A stretch of 49,905 nucleotides of DNA from Actinomycetota bacterium (GCA_005888335.1 VAWY01000132.1:1-49905), one strand, 5' to 3'; positions 25,829-34,294 are shown, numbered from the stretch's first letter. Numbers and translations: made by a program. The notes: generated by a model not told the origin, from the sequence alone.

Positions 25829-26942
25829 CGCCGACCTCCAGCCGGACGGTGGTGCCCGCGCCGGGCGCCGAGCGGATCTCCAGCCGCCCGCCGAGCCGCC
25901 GCGCGCGCTCCTCCATCGAGGTCAGCCCCAGGCGCCGCGAGCGCAGCTCGGGATCGGCCGGGTCGAAGCCGACGCCGTCGTCGGCGACCTCGAGCACCAG
26001 GCCGCCGTCGCGGCGGCCGACCCGCACCGCGACCCGCTGCGCGGCCGCGTGGCGCAGCGCATTGTGCAGCGCCTCCTGGGCGATGCGCAGCACCTCGTCG
26101 TCGCCCTCGGCGCCCTCGTCGATCTCGAGCTCGATCCGCACGGCGTTGAGCGCGCGCAGCACTTCGACGTGCTTGCGCAGCGCGCCGCGCAGCCCGTCGC
26201 GCTCGAGGTCGGGCGGGCGCAGTTCGAGGATCAGCGCGCGCAGCTCCTCGAGCGCCTCGCGGGCGAGCTGCTGCAAGCGCGCGACGTGCGAGCGCGCCGC
26301 CGCCTCGTCGCGGTCGAGCAGCGTGCCCGCCGCCTCGGCGGTCAGCACGAGGCTGAACAGCTTCTGGCTGACGACGTCGTGCAGCTCGAGCGCCAGCCGG
26401 TTGCGCTCCGAGAGGATCGACAGCTCGCGGCTGCGCTCGTAGAGCCGAGCGTTGGTGATCGCGATCGCCGCGTGGGTGGCGAGCAGCTCGATGAGCTCCT
26501 GGTCGGCGGCGCCGAACTCGGCCGCGCCCTCCTTGTCGGTCAGGTAGAAGGCGCCGATCACGCCGTCGGGGCCGACGATGGGCACGCCGAGGAACGAGCG
26601 CATGTCGGGGTGCTCGGCCGGCCACCAGCCGCGAAAGCGCGGGTGGCCGTGGATGTCGTCGGTGCGGAAGGGGGAGGGGCGCTCGAGCATCGCGCCGAGC
26701 AGCCCGTGCGTGCGCGGCAGCGGCCCCATCGCGGCGACGAGCTCGTCGCTCATCCCCGAGACGAGGAAGCGGGCGAACCCGCCGGCGCCGTCGGGGATCC
26801 CCAGGGCGGCGTAGCGCGCGCCGGCGAGCTCTCGCGCCCGGTGCACCAGCTCCTGGAGCACGTCTTCCACCGAGCGCTGCGAGGCGACGGCGAGGACCGC
26901 GTCGCTCACCGCCTTCAGCGCTGGGCTCAAGGGCTCGGGCAT
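25821..26942 (-). CDS. GAF-domain sensor histidine kinase, NarX/DegS type
   Basis: A 373-residue cytoplasmic kinase. An N-terminal GAF domain (about 25-170; FLGVPIVG, GVIGAFYLTDKEG) precedes a HisKA_3 dimerisation helix with the phospho-accepting His in ELHDVVSQKL, then an HATPase with the N-box EALHNALRHA and G-box DDGVGFDP, ending GAGTTVRLEV. No membrane helix is present, so it senses an internal cue such as redox, ligand or light. The start at 26942 (MPEPLSP) was chosen because the frame further upstream is out of character. A TATCGT box lies 9 nt before it. It is divergent from the flippase-like gene. Confidence 0.92.
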   Translation of the reverse strand: MPEPLSPALKAVSDAVLAVASQRSVEDVLQELVHRARELAGARYAALGIPDGAGGFARFLVSGMSDELVAAMGPLPRTHGLLGAMLERPSPFRTDDIHGHPRFRGWWPAEHPDMRSFLGVPIVGPDGVIGAFYLTDKEGAAEFGAADQELIELLATHAAIAITNARLYERSRELSILSERNRLALELHDVVSQKLFSLVLTAEAAGTLLDRDEAAARSHVARLQQLAREALEELRALILELRPPDLERDGLRGALRKHVEVLRALNAVRIELEIDEGAEGDDEVLRIAQEALHNALRHAAAQRVAVRVGRRDGGLVLEVADDGVGFDPADPELRSRRLGLTSMEERARRLGGRLEIRSAPGAGTTVRLEVGGG

Positions 26943-27081
26943 CTGCTGAAGACGATAAGCCGATGAGTTCCGCGGCCTGTGCCGGTCGAAGTCGATGCAC
27001 CACGCATCCGCCGCGCGCCGTCGCAAGTAGTGACGCGTGTCACGCAACGGGGGCGTCGTGAGACAGGAGGCTCTGATCAGC

Positions 27082-28116
27082 ATGCACGACGACCACGCCG
27101 CCGCCGCCGAGCTCCCCATTCCGCAGCTCGATGTGCGCGCGCTCGCCAGGCGCGCGGCGCTCCCCGCTGCGCTGGTCGCCGTCGCGGCGGGCGCCGTGGT
27201 CGTCGCGGGCGGGCCGCTGCGCACGTTCGCCGACGCGCTGGACCGCGCGCTGGCCGCCGACTCGCGCTGGGTCGCCGCCGGGGCGGCGTTCGAGCTGCTG
27301 TCGTTCGCCGGCTACGTCGCGCTGCTGTGGGTGGTGGCCGGGGGCGTGACCCGGCGCATCGACGCGCGCCGGGCCGTCGAGGTCACGCTCGGCGGCGCGG
27401 CCGCGACGCGCCTGCTGCCGACCGCGGGTGCCGGCGGCGCGGCGCTGACGCTGTGGGCGCTGCGGCGCACCGGGATGGGGGCGCGCAAGGCCGCGCGCAC
27501 GCTGCTGACGTTCCTCGTGCTGCTCTACGCGGTCTTCCTCGCCGCGATCCTCGTCTCCGGCGCTCTGATCGCGCTCGGCGCCACGCGGGCGCATGGCCCG
27601 CTGACGCTCAGCGCGCTCCCCGCCGTGGCCGCGGCGATCGGCATCTTCATCCCGCTGGCGCTCGGCTTGTACCGGCGCCGCGCCACCGGCGAGCCCGCCC
27701 AGGGCGGCGGTCGCGCGCGCCGCGGTGCGCGCCTGCTCGGCGACGCGACGGCCGACGCGCTCGCCCTGCTGCGCACGGGCGACCCGCGGCTGCTGGGCGC
27801 CGTCGCCTGGTGGCTGTTCGACGCCGCCGTCCTGTGGGCGATGCTCAGCGCCTTCGGCGCGCCGCCCGCGATCGCCGTCGTCGTGCTCGCCTACTTCGTC
27901 GGCCAGGTCGGCAACACCCTGCCGATCCCCGGCGCCGTGAGCGGCGGCATCGTCGGCGTGCTGCTCGCCTTCGGCGTCGCGCCCGACCTCGCCGTCGTCG
28001 CCGTCCTGGCCTACCGCGCCGTGGCGATCTGGCTGCCCGCGCCGGTCGGGCTCGTGGCGCTGACGAGCCTGCGCCGGACGCTGGCCCGCTGGGCGGACGA
28101 GGTCGCCGCGGGCTAG
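27082..28116 (+). CDS. Lysylphosphatidylglycerol synthase-type / flippase-like membrane protein
   Basis: A 344-residue polytopic membrane protein of the UPF0104/LPG-synthase transmembrane family, with about eight hydrophobic segments. The family signature region is seen in GAAATRLLPTAGAGG and in the late loop VGNTLPIPGAVSGG. There is no C-terminal aminoacyl-transferase (GNAT) domain, so lipid or isoprenoid-glycolipid transport is likelier than lysinylation. Start candidates are GTG 27037, GTG 27058 and ATG 27082; I prefer the ATG because AGGAGG lies 11 nt upstream. The stop shares CTAG with the convergent gene. Confidence 0.82.
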   Translation: MHDDHAAAAELPIPQLDVRALARRAALPAALVAVAAGAVVVAGGPLRTFADALDRALAADSRWVAAGAAFELLSFAGYVALLWVVAGGVTRRIDARRAVEVTLGGAAATRLLPTAGAGGAALTLWALRRTGMGARKAARTLLTFLVLLYAVFLAAILVSGALIALGATRAHGPLTLSALPAVAAAIGIFIPLALGLYRRRATGEPAQGGGRARRGARLLGDATADALALLRTGDPRLLGAVAWWLFDAAVLWAMLSAFGAPPAIAVVVLAYFVGQVGNTLPIPGAVSGGIVGVLLAFGVAPDLAVVAVLAYRAVAIWLPAPVGLVALTSLRRTLARWADEVAAG

Positions 28117-28655
28117 CGACGCATCCGCGCGTCGACGAGCTCGCCGAGGGAGCCGACCGCGAACGCGACGCCGTGCGCCGCGCGGCCCAGCGGCGAGCGG
28201 TCCAGCGGGGCGATCGCGCTGCTCGGGTCGGCGGCCAGCGCGGTGACCGCGTCGCGCGCGGTGCGCTCGTGGTCGCGGAAGCGCGCCGCCCAGCGCTTGC
28301 AGAACGCCGACAGGTGCTCGTCGGTCGTCAGCGCGGCGACGTAGTCGAGCAGCGTGACGAGATGCGACGCGTCGAGCACGGCCAGCCGCAGCGCCTGGTT
28401 GCGCTCGAGGAAGCGGTCGGCGACGCCGGTGCGCGCCCCGGCGAGCGTCCCGCCCGCGGTGCGCGCCGCCGGTCCGACGGCCAGGCCCCGCTCGCCGGCC
28501 TGCGCGCGCACCTCCTCGGCGAGGCGGCGGCCGTCGGCGACGCCTGCGCTGAGCACGCTGGCGTCGACGCGGCGCGACAGCGCCTCCCAGTGCTTGCTCT
28601 GCTGGCGCGCCAGCGCGTAGAGCTCGCGCAGCGCGCGGTGCTCCGCTGCGTGCAC
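28113..28655 (-). CDS. Hypothetical helical protein (180 aa)
   Basis: A 180-residue, mostly helical soluble protein of no recognised family. It has Ala/Arg/Leu-rich helices, a single Cys (LSAFCKRWAARF) and no signal peptide. It is the last gene of the marR-MFS-corA-ccr run, 7 nt after the preceding gene. It starts with GTG and has no strong Shine-Dalgarno. Its stop overlaps that of the convergent flippase-like gene through a shared CTAG. Confidence 0.7.
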   Translation of the reverse strand: MHAAEHRALRELYALARQQSKHWEALSRRVDASVLSAGVADGRRLAEEVRAQAGERGLAVGPAARTAGGTLAGARTGVADRFLERNQALRLAVLDASHLVTLLDYVAALTTDEHLSAFCKRWAARFRDHERTARDAVTALAADPSSAIAPLDRSPLGRAAHGVAFAVGSLGELVDARMRR

Positions 28656-28662
28656 AGGGAGG

Positions 28663-29022
28663 CTAGCCCTGCGTGCCGCCGGCCTCGGGATGGAACTCCG
28701 CGCCCGGCGTCACCGGCTCGGGCGCGAGCTCGCCGTGGCCGACCTGGTCGGCCCACGAGTAGAGCACCGGGACCTGGTAGTGGCCCGAGTGGCGCACCCG
28801 GAAGTCGATGAAGTCATCGCTGTCCCAGAAGCGCTCGAAGTCCAGCTTGTCCTCGAAGGCGAGGACCTGCAGGAACTTGTAGCGGTCGTCGCGGTAGCGG
28901 TAGACGTGGTAGCTCGTCGCGCCGTAGCGCAGCGACAGCCGCGAGATCTCCTCGAGCGCCTGCTCCAGCGTGTCGCCGCGGAAGCCCGTCGCGTACCAGG
29001 GGATGTGGACGACGCCGGCCAT
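28663..29022 (-). CDS. Conserved-looking small protein coupled to ccr (119 aa)
   Basis: A 119-residue protein whose ATG overlaps the ccr stop (TGATG), so it is translated with Ccr. The pattern of strands and helices (VVHIPWYATGF, YHVYRYRDDRYKFLQVLAFED, FERFWDSDDFIDFRV) suggests a ferredoxin-like alpha/beta barrel of the Dabb/antibiotic-monooxygenase kind, which is inference from secondary-structure pattern. It is aromatic-rich, with many Tyr, Phe and Trp. A role accessory to crotonyl-CoA carboxylation/reduction is possible but unsupported beyond the coupling. Confidence 0.75.
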   Translation of the reverse strand: MAGVVHIPWYATGFRGDTLEQALEEISRLSLRYGATSYHVYRYRDDRYKFLQVLAFEDKLDFERFWDSDDFIDFRVRHSGHYQVPVLYSWADQVGHGELAPEPVTPGAEFHPEAGGTQG

Positions 29023-30278
29023 CAGGCCCCGACTTCCGCGCGGATCGCGCCCGGGCCGTCGGCCGTCTTGCCCTGGCCCTCCTCGGTCGCGCCCACGAGG
29101 ATGGCGATCTTGCCGCAGTGCTTGTTCTCGTGCATGAGCTGGTGGGCGCGCGCGACGTCCTCGAACGGCATCGTCTGCCACAGCACCGGCCGGATCTGGG
29201 CCGTCTCGATCAGGTGGTTGGCCTTGTTGCACTCCCAGGCGTTGGCGAAGTGCGAGCCGAGGATCTCCTTCTGGCGCATCCACAGGTAGCGCACGTCGAA
29301 GTCCAGCGTGTAGCCCGACGTCGCGCCGCAGATGACGACCTTGCCGAACGTCTTGACGGTCAGCACGCTCGTCGGGAAGGTCGCCTGCCCGACGTGCTCG
29401 AAGACGACGTCCGGCGCGTCGCCGAGCAGCTCCTTGACGCGCTTGGCGAACTCGCGCGAGACCTTGAAGCGCGCCTTCTCCTCCTCGGGCGACTCGCCGC
29501 CGCGGCGCATCATCCCGGCGAACTCGTTGCGGTCGATGAAGTCCTTGGCCCCGAGGCGCTTGACGAGCTCACCCTTCTCGGCGGAGCTGACGACGCCGAG
29601 GGACTCCGCGCCCGCCGCCTTGACGAGCTGGGTGGCGAAGACGCCGAGGCCGCCGGCCGCGCCCCAGATGAGGACCCGCTGGCCCGCCTGCAGGTTCACG
29701 CGGTCGAACAGCATGCGGTAGGCGGTGAAGTACGTCAGGCCGTAGGCCGCGGACTCGTCCCAGGCCAGGTTCTTCGGCTTGGGCAGCAGCTGCTGGGCCT
29801 GGACCTTGGTGAACTGCGCGAACGAGCCCCAGGTCGTCTCGTAGCCCCAGATCTTCTGCGAGGGCGCGGCCATCGGATCCAGGCCGTGGACCTCGGGGTC
29901 CTCGTAGGAGGTCTGGTTGCAGTGGATGACGACCTCGTCGCCCGGTTTCCACCGCGTCACGCCCGCGCCGACCTTCCAGACGATCCCGGAGGCGTCCGAG
30001 CCGCCGATGTGGTGGCCGTACTGCGGATGGTCGCCGTACGAGAACACGCTGACCGGCTTGCCGAGCGCCGCCCAGACGTTGTTGAAGTTCACCCCGGCCG
30101 CCATCACGCGGACGATGACCTCGAAGGCGCCGGGCTCGGGGACCTCGATCTCCTCGATCTGGAAGGCCTGCTCGGGCTCGCCCTCGCGCTCGGGGCGGAT
30201 GACCCACGCGGCCATCGTCGCCGGCAGCTCGCCGGGCTCGGTGTCGATCTGGGAGATCCTCTTGAGATCGGTGGCCAT
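29022..30278 (-). CDS. ccr: Crotonyl-CoA carboxylase/reductase
   Basis: A 418-residue medium-chain reductase that carries out NADPH-dependent reductive carboxylation of crotonyl-CoA to ethylmalonyl-CoA. Ccr hallmarks are GVNFNNVWAALGKP, GGSDASGIVWKVG, WGYETTWGSFAQF, the nucleotide motif WGAAGGLGVFATQ, VFEHVGQATFP and GSHFANAWE. In structurally studied Ccr the Asn of the first block, an aromatic-Glu pair and the His of GSHFAN hold CO2; those positions are conserved here, with Tyr in place of Phe as also seen in alphaproteobacterial enzymes. The ATG overlaps the corA stop (TGATG). Confidence 0.94.
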   Translation of the reverse strand: MATDLKRISQIDTEPGELPATMAAWVIRPEREGEPEQAFQIEEIEVPEPGAFEVIVRVMAAGVNFNNVWAALGKPVSVFSYGDHPQYGHHIGGSDASGIVWKVGAGVTRWKPGDEVVIHCNQTSYEDPEVHGLDPMAAPSQKIWGYETTWGSFAQFTKVQAQQLLPKPKNLAWDESAAYGLTYFTAYRMLFDRVNLQAGQRVLIWGAAGGLGVFATQLVKAAGAESLGVVSSAEKGELVKRLGAKDFIDRNEFAGMMRRGGESPEEEKARFKVSREFAKRVKELLGDAPDVVFEHVGQATFPTSVLTVKTFGKVVICGATSGYTLDFDVRYLWMRQKEILGSHFANAWECNKANHLIETAQIRPVLWQTMPFEDVARAHQLMHENKHCGKIAILVGATEEGQGKTADGPGAIRAEVGA

Positions 30279-31258
30279 CAGTCCTCTTCAACTCGCTTGC
30301 GAAGGGGGGCTGAGACTACCGGCCCCCTGACCCAGCCCGCCCGTCGGAACACCAGATAGAGCAACACGAGCGGCAGCACCTCGCCGATTCCTATGCCCCA
30401 GATGAGGAACGAGCCCAGCCCCCCGACGTGGTTGACCAGCCAGCCGAAGTTCTGCCCGAAGAACCCGACGGTGAAGGTCAGCGGGAGGAACACCGTGGCG
30501 ACGAGCGTGAGCCGCTCGGTGACCTTGTTGAGGCGGTTGTCGCTCATCGACGAGTAGATCTGGAGCGCGCCGGAGAGACGGTCGCGCTGACTCTCGAGCA
30601 CGTCCGCGGTGCGGTGCAGGTGATCGGACACGTCGCGGAACTGGTCGCGAGCGTCGTCGCGCTCGAGGCCCGGGAGGTGGTCGATGACGTCCCCGACCGA
30701 GGTGAACATGTCGCGCTGGACGACGGCGACCTTGCGCACCGGCCCGACCCGGCGCCGCAGGCGCAGGATCTCGCCGACCTGGCGGTCGTTGGGCTCCCGC
30801 ACGATGTCGTCCTCGAGGCTCTCGATCTCGGCGTCGAATTCCTCGAGGCAGGGCGCGAAGGAGTCCGTCAGAGCGTCGAGGATCGCGTAGACCACGTCCT
30901 CCTCCGTCGCCGGGGGCCGGTCGGAGACGATCCGGCGCTGCTCCAGGAGGTGTTCGCACGGGGCGCGGCGCACCGTGACCACCCAGTCGCCGCTGACGAA
31001 GATGTGCACCTCGACGAGCCGCCCGTCGGGGGCGTGGACGCCGTAGAAGACGAGCAGCGCGTGGTCGCGGTAGTCGTCCAGCTTGGGCCGCTGGCCGAAC
31101 TCCTTGCTGTCCTCGACCGCGAGCGGATGCCAGCCGAGCAGCCCGGCCATCTCGTCGATCACGTCGGGGCCGGGGGAGTCGAGGTCCAGCCAGAAGAACT
31201 CCCCGCGGGCCAGCAGCTCCTTGATCTCGGACGCGTCGATGCGCTCGAGCGTTCGCAC
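30278..31258 (-). CDS. corA: CorA-family divalent-cation transporter with GQN in place of GMN
   Basis: A 326-residue CorA/MIT-family transporter with a large acidic cytoplasmic N-terminal domain and two C-terminal membrane helices (VATVFLPLTFTVGFFGQNF; SFLIWGIGIGEVLPLVLLYLVF). The pore signature normally GMN reads GQN (GFFGQNFGW), a variant that may alter ion selectivity. The usual substrate is Mg2+, also Co2+ or Ni2+; ZntB relatives move Zn2+. It starts with GTG 12 nt after the MFS gene and overlaps ccr, an unusual neighbour. Confidence 0.9.
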   Translation of the reverse strand: MRTLERIDASEIKELLARGEFFWLDLDSPGPDVIDEMAGLLGWHPLAVEDSKEFGQRPKLDDYRDHALLVFYGVHAPDGRLVEVHIFVSGDWVVTVRRAPCEHLLEQRRIVSDRPPATEEDVVYAILDALTDSFAPCLEEFDAEIESLEDDIVREPNDRQVGEILRLRRRVGPVRKVAVVQRDMFTSVGDVIDHLPGLERDDARDQFRDVSDHLHRTADVLESQRDRLSGALQIYSSMSDNRLNKVTERLTLVATVFLPLTFTVGFFGQNFGWLVNHVGGLGSFLIWGIGIGEVLPLVLLYLVFRRAGWVRGPVVSAPLRKRVEED

Positions 31259-31270
31259 CGACGCAGGAGA

Positions 31271-32845
31271 CTAGGCGGCTTCGGCCTCCGCAGCCGCCAG
31301 CTCGCCGCCCGGCGCGCCGGCGATCGCCGGCTCCGGCGCCGCCGCCCGCATGGGCGTGATGAGCGTCCAGGCGAGCAGCGCGCCGAGCACCGCGACCGCG
31401 GCGCCCAGGCGCAGGCCGTTCTGGAGCGCGTAGACGAACGCCTCGCGCGCCGCGTCGGCTCCGCGCGCGCCGGCGTCCGCGCCGGCGCCGCCCGCGCCGA
31501 GCGACTCGGCAATCCGGTCGCGCACCGGCTGCGCGGCGTTCGGAAGCAGGTCGGCGAGCTTGGACTTGCCCAACACGGCGACGAGCGCGCCGAGCACGGC
31601 GACGCCGAACGTGCCGCCGACCATGCGGCTCATCGAGAGGATCCCCGACGCGACGCCGGCCTTGGAGTGCTCGACGGCGTTCATCGCCGCCGTGCTCATC
31701 GGCGACATGACCAGGCCCATCCCGAGGCCCATCAGCGCGAAGGCGCCGATCAGGAACGAGTAGCTGGTGTCGACGTCGAGGAAGCTCTGCCAGAGCAGCG
31801 AGCCGGCGACGAGCGTGAGACCGGTCGTCATCAGCGGGCGCGGCCCGATGCGGTCGGTCCACCGCCCCGCGATGGGGCCGACGACGATGATCACCAGCGT
31901 CGAGGGCAGGAAGCGCACGCCGGCCTGCAGCGGGCTGTAGCCCTTGATGTTCTGCATGTAGAGCGCGATGAAGAAGAACATCGCGAGCATCGCGAAGCTG
32001 ACGATGAACGCGACGACGTTCGCGCCGAGGAAGCCGCGCGAGCGGAAGAACGAGAAGTCGACCATGGGCACGCGGGCCCGGCGCTCGACGACCGGGAAGG
32101 CGGCCAGCGCCCCGGCGGCGACGGCGAGCAGGCCGATGAGCCCGGGTGATCCCCAGCCCCAGCTGTTGCCCTCGACGAGCGCGAGCACGAGCGCCGCGAG
32201 GCCGATCGACAGCGTGGCCACGCCGGGCACATCCACGAAGCGCTCGACGGACTCGTCGCGCGACTCGGGAGCGGCGGCCAGCGTGACCACCACGGCCAGC
32301 GCGGCGACCGGCAGGTTCAGGAAGAAGATCGACTGCCAGGAGACGTTCTCGACGAGGAAGCCGCCGACGACCGGCCCGATGGCCAGCGCCAGCGCGCTGA
32401 CGCCGGCCCACGTCCCGATCGCCTTGCCGCGCTCCTCGGGCGGGAACGTGTTGGAGATGATCGAGAGGGTCCCGGGCATCATGAACGCCGCGCCGACGCC
32501 CTGGACGGTGCGGCCGGTCACGAGCCAGGCGTCGCTGGGCGACAGCCCGATGAAGGCCGAGCTGGCGGCGAAGAGCACGACGCCGAAGAGGAACATCCGC
32601 CGGCGGCCGAACAGGTCGCCGAGGCGCCCGCCGGTGACCAGCAGCACCGCGAAGCTCAGCGTGTAGGCGTTGACCGTCCACTCCAGGCCCGAGATCGACG
32701 CGTGCAGGTCGCGCTGGATCGACGGCAGCGCGACGTTCACCACCGTGTTGTCCAGCATGATCATGAACAGCGCGAAGCACATGGCTCCGAGCGTCCACCA
32801 GCGGCGGTTGTCGTCGTTGATGCGGCGCTGGATGCGTCCGGTCAT
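31271..32845 (-). CDS. DHA2-family (EmrB/QacA) MFS drug exporter
   Basis: A 524-residue proton-driven exporter with about 14 membrane helices. Motif A is GGRLGDLFGRRR, helix-1 motif LDNTVVNVALPSI is typical of DHA2, and motif C appears in helix 5 as ALALAIGPVVGG. A loop of Gly/Ala/Asp (about residues 455-480) precedes the last helix. The start at 32845 (MTGRIQRR) overlaps the marR stop as ATGA, so the repressor and pump are coupled. Exported compounds are unknown. Confidence 0.93.
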   Translation of the reverse strand: MTGRIQRRINDDNRRWWTLGAMCFALFMIMLDNTVVNVALPSIQRDLHASISGLEWTVNAYTLSFAVLLVTGGRLGDLFGRRRMFLFGVVLFAASSAFIGLSPSDAWLVTGRTVQGVGAAFMMPGTLSIISNTFPPEERGKAIGTWAGVSALALAIGPVVGGFLVENVSWQSIFFLNLPVAALAVVVTLAAAPESRDESVERFVDVPGVATLSIGLAALVLALVEGNSWGWGSPGLIGLLAVAAGALAAFPVVERRARVPMVDFSFFRSRGFLGANVVAFIVSFAMLAMFFFIALYMQNIKGYSPLQAGVRFLPSTLVIIVVGPIAGRWTDRIGPRPLMTTGLTLVAGSLLWQSFLDVDTSYSFLIGAFALMGLGMGLVMSPMSTAAMNAVEHSKAGVASGILSMSRMVGGTFGVAVLGALVAVLGKSKLADLLPNAAQPVRDRIAESLGAGGAGADAGARGADAAREAFVYALQNGLRLGAAVAVLGALLAWTLITPMRAAAPEPAIAGAPGGELAAAEAEAA

Positions 32846-33291
32846 CGCGGCAGTCCTTCCGTCAGCGGGGCGAGCGCGGCGACGAGCGCCTCGCGCTGCG
32901 CGTCGGTCAGGTTGGCGGCCCAGGTCTCCAGGCCCTGCAGGCGGGCGGTGTTGACAGCGGTCAGGACCTCGCGCCCGGCATCGGTCAGGCGCAGGCGCTT
33001 CATCCGGCGGTCGGCGGAGTCCTCGCGCCGCTCGAGGTAGCCGCGGCGCAGGAGGCCCTCGACGTTGCGGCTCGTGCCGGGGACGGAGAGTCCGAGGCGC
33101 TCGGCGAGCTCCTTGACGGTGGGCTCGCAGCCGCACGCCTGAAGCGTGTCGAGGGTCTTGATCTGGGTCAGCCCGAGGTCGAGCCGCTCGAGCAGCTGAA
33201 AGAGCGACGAGCCGGAGTCACGCGTCAGGTGGAGCCACAGCGTGAGCAGCTCCTCGGCGACGACCTTCGGCGTGGTGGCAGTTGTTTGCAC
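32842..33291 (-). CDS. MarR-family transcriptional regulator
   Basis: A 149-residue winged helix-turn-helix regulator. The recognition region is CEPTVKELAERLGLSVPGTSRNVEGLLRRG (core ELAERLGLS and TSRNVEGLL) and the wing REDSADRRMKRLRLTDAG. MarR proteins are usually ligand-released repressors of their own operon, which here includes the MFS pump and, by tight spacing, corA and ccr. It starts with GTG. An imperfect inverted repeat immediately upstream is a candidate operator. Confidence 0.93.
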   Translation of the reverse strand: MQTTATTPKVVAEELLTLWLHLTRDSGSSLFQLLERLDLGLTQIKTLDTLQACGCEPTVKELAERLGLSVPGTSRNVEGLLRRGYLERREDSADRRMKRLRLTDAGREVLTAVNTARLQGLETWAANLTDAQREALVAALAPLTEGLPR

Positions 33292-33293
33292 AC

Positions 33294-33323
33294 CTCAAGT
33301 ATTGCACGCGCGCAGCAGTTGAG
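33294..33323. promoter_or_regulatory. Candidate MarR operator upstream of the marR-MFS-corA-ccr operon
   Basis: An imperfect inverted repeat with arms CTCAAGTATTG (33294-33304) and CAGCAGTTGAG (33313-33323) matches at 7 of 11 positions around a GC-rich centre, starting 2 nt from the marR start codon. It lies in an AT-richer pocket that also contains AATACT, a possible -10 on the minus strand. Confidence 0.4.
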
Positions 33324-33339
33324 CTGAATGTGCTTTTTG

Positions 33340-33840
33340 TCACGTGGCGGCGACGACGCGCGTCGAGCGCACGACGAGCCGCCCGGCGCGGTCGCTCCAC
33401 GTCAGCGTGCGCTCGAGCAGGTCGGGCGGGCAGCAGAGCTCGTCGCCGGCCTGGTAGCGCGGGGTGCTGAGCAGGAGCGTCGCGCCGTTGAGCGCGACCA
33501 GCGCGCGGAACAGGTGCTGGTTGCGGTAGATCGCGTGGAGGTCCTTGCCGCCGTGCGAGGAGAAGACGTAGACCGCGATCGCGCCGCCGGCGCCGCCCGA
33601 GTCAACGCGCACGACCGCGTCTTGGCGCCCGTCACCGGTGAGGTCGGTGAAGGCGATGTCCTCGTCGACGAAGACGCGGCGTGCCTTGAGCGCCGCGCGG
33701 ACGTCGGGTGCGGTGCCCGGGTCCGTGGCGAGCTCGTGCGTGAACAGCGACTGCGGCGTGCCGGTGATCGCCGTCTGGGCGGAGGCGATCGCCGGCGCCG
33801 CGAGCGCGCCGCAGCAGGCCGCCACGGCGGCGCGGCGCAT
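33340..33840 (-). CDS. Exported protein with VCBS/FG-GAP-like segment (166 aa)
   Basis: A 166-residue protein with a Sec signal peptide (MRRAAVAACCGALAAPAIASA, about 21 residues). The mature part contains FTDLTGDGRQDAVVRVDSGG (core DLTGDGRQDAV), a calcium-binding DxDG-like strand seen in FG-GAP/VCBS proteins, and one CC pair (ELCCPPD). Function is unknown. The ATG overlaps the stop of the upstream lipoprotein gene as TGATG, so the two are coupled. Confidence 0.78.
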   Translation of the reverse strand: MRRAAVAACCGALAAPAIASAQTAITGTPQSLFTHELATDPGTAPDVRAALKARRVFVDEDIAFTDLTGDGRQDAVVRVDSGGAGGAIAVYVFSSHGGKDLHAIYRNQHLFRALVALNGATLLLSTPRYQAGDELCCPPDLLERTLTWSDRAGRLVVRSTRVVAAT

Positions 33841-34283
33841 CAGGGCTGCAGCAGCTGGTTCTGCGCGCTCGTTCGCGGGTGGCCGACGACGAGGCGCGCC
33901 GGGCGGATGTCGCGGGTGCGCACCCGGACCGTGTAGTTGCCCTCGCGCAGGTCCGCCTTCAGCGAGGCGGTGCCCTGCGGGTTGATGGGGCCGGTGTGCT
34001 GCGGCGCGAGGCCTGCGCGGTTCGAGCCCGGGGTCGACTCGCTCTCGAGGATGAGGTCGCGCAGCTTCGCCGTCTGGTTGCTGACGACGAGCGTCACGGG
34101 GCCCGCGCCGAAGCGTTGCGGCGAGACCTCCACGCGATGCTTGGAGATCGCCGCGGTGATCGTGATGGGGGCGGCGGGGCGGGGGTTGTTCTTGTAGCCG
34201 GTCTCGGCTCCGCAGCCGATGAGCAGGAGCGCCGTCGCGGTGACGGCGAGCACCGTGCGCTGGTTCAACCATCCTCCCCTCAT
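33840..34283 (-). CDS. Predicted lipoprotein (147 aa)
   Basis: A 147-residue protein with a lipoprotein signal: RT..LAVTATALLLIGC, lipobox LIGC with Cys24. The mature domain is beta-rich, with 'VEVSPQRFGAGPVTLVVSNQT' (core FGAGPVTLVVSN) resembling cupredoxin-like/sulfocyanin-type beta sandwiches, without visible copper ligands. Function unknown. Coupled to the exported protein downstream. Confidence 0.75.
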   Translation of the reverse strand: MRGGWLNQRTVLAVTATALLLIGCGAETGYKNNPRPAAPITITAAISKHRVEVSPQRFGAGPVTLVVSNQTAKLRDLILESESTPGSNRAGLAPQHTGPINPQGTASLKADLREGNYTVRVRTRDIRPARLVVGHPRTSAQNQLLQP

Positions 34284-34294
34284 GTCGACCCCTC

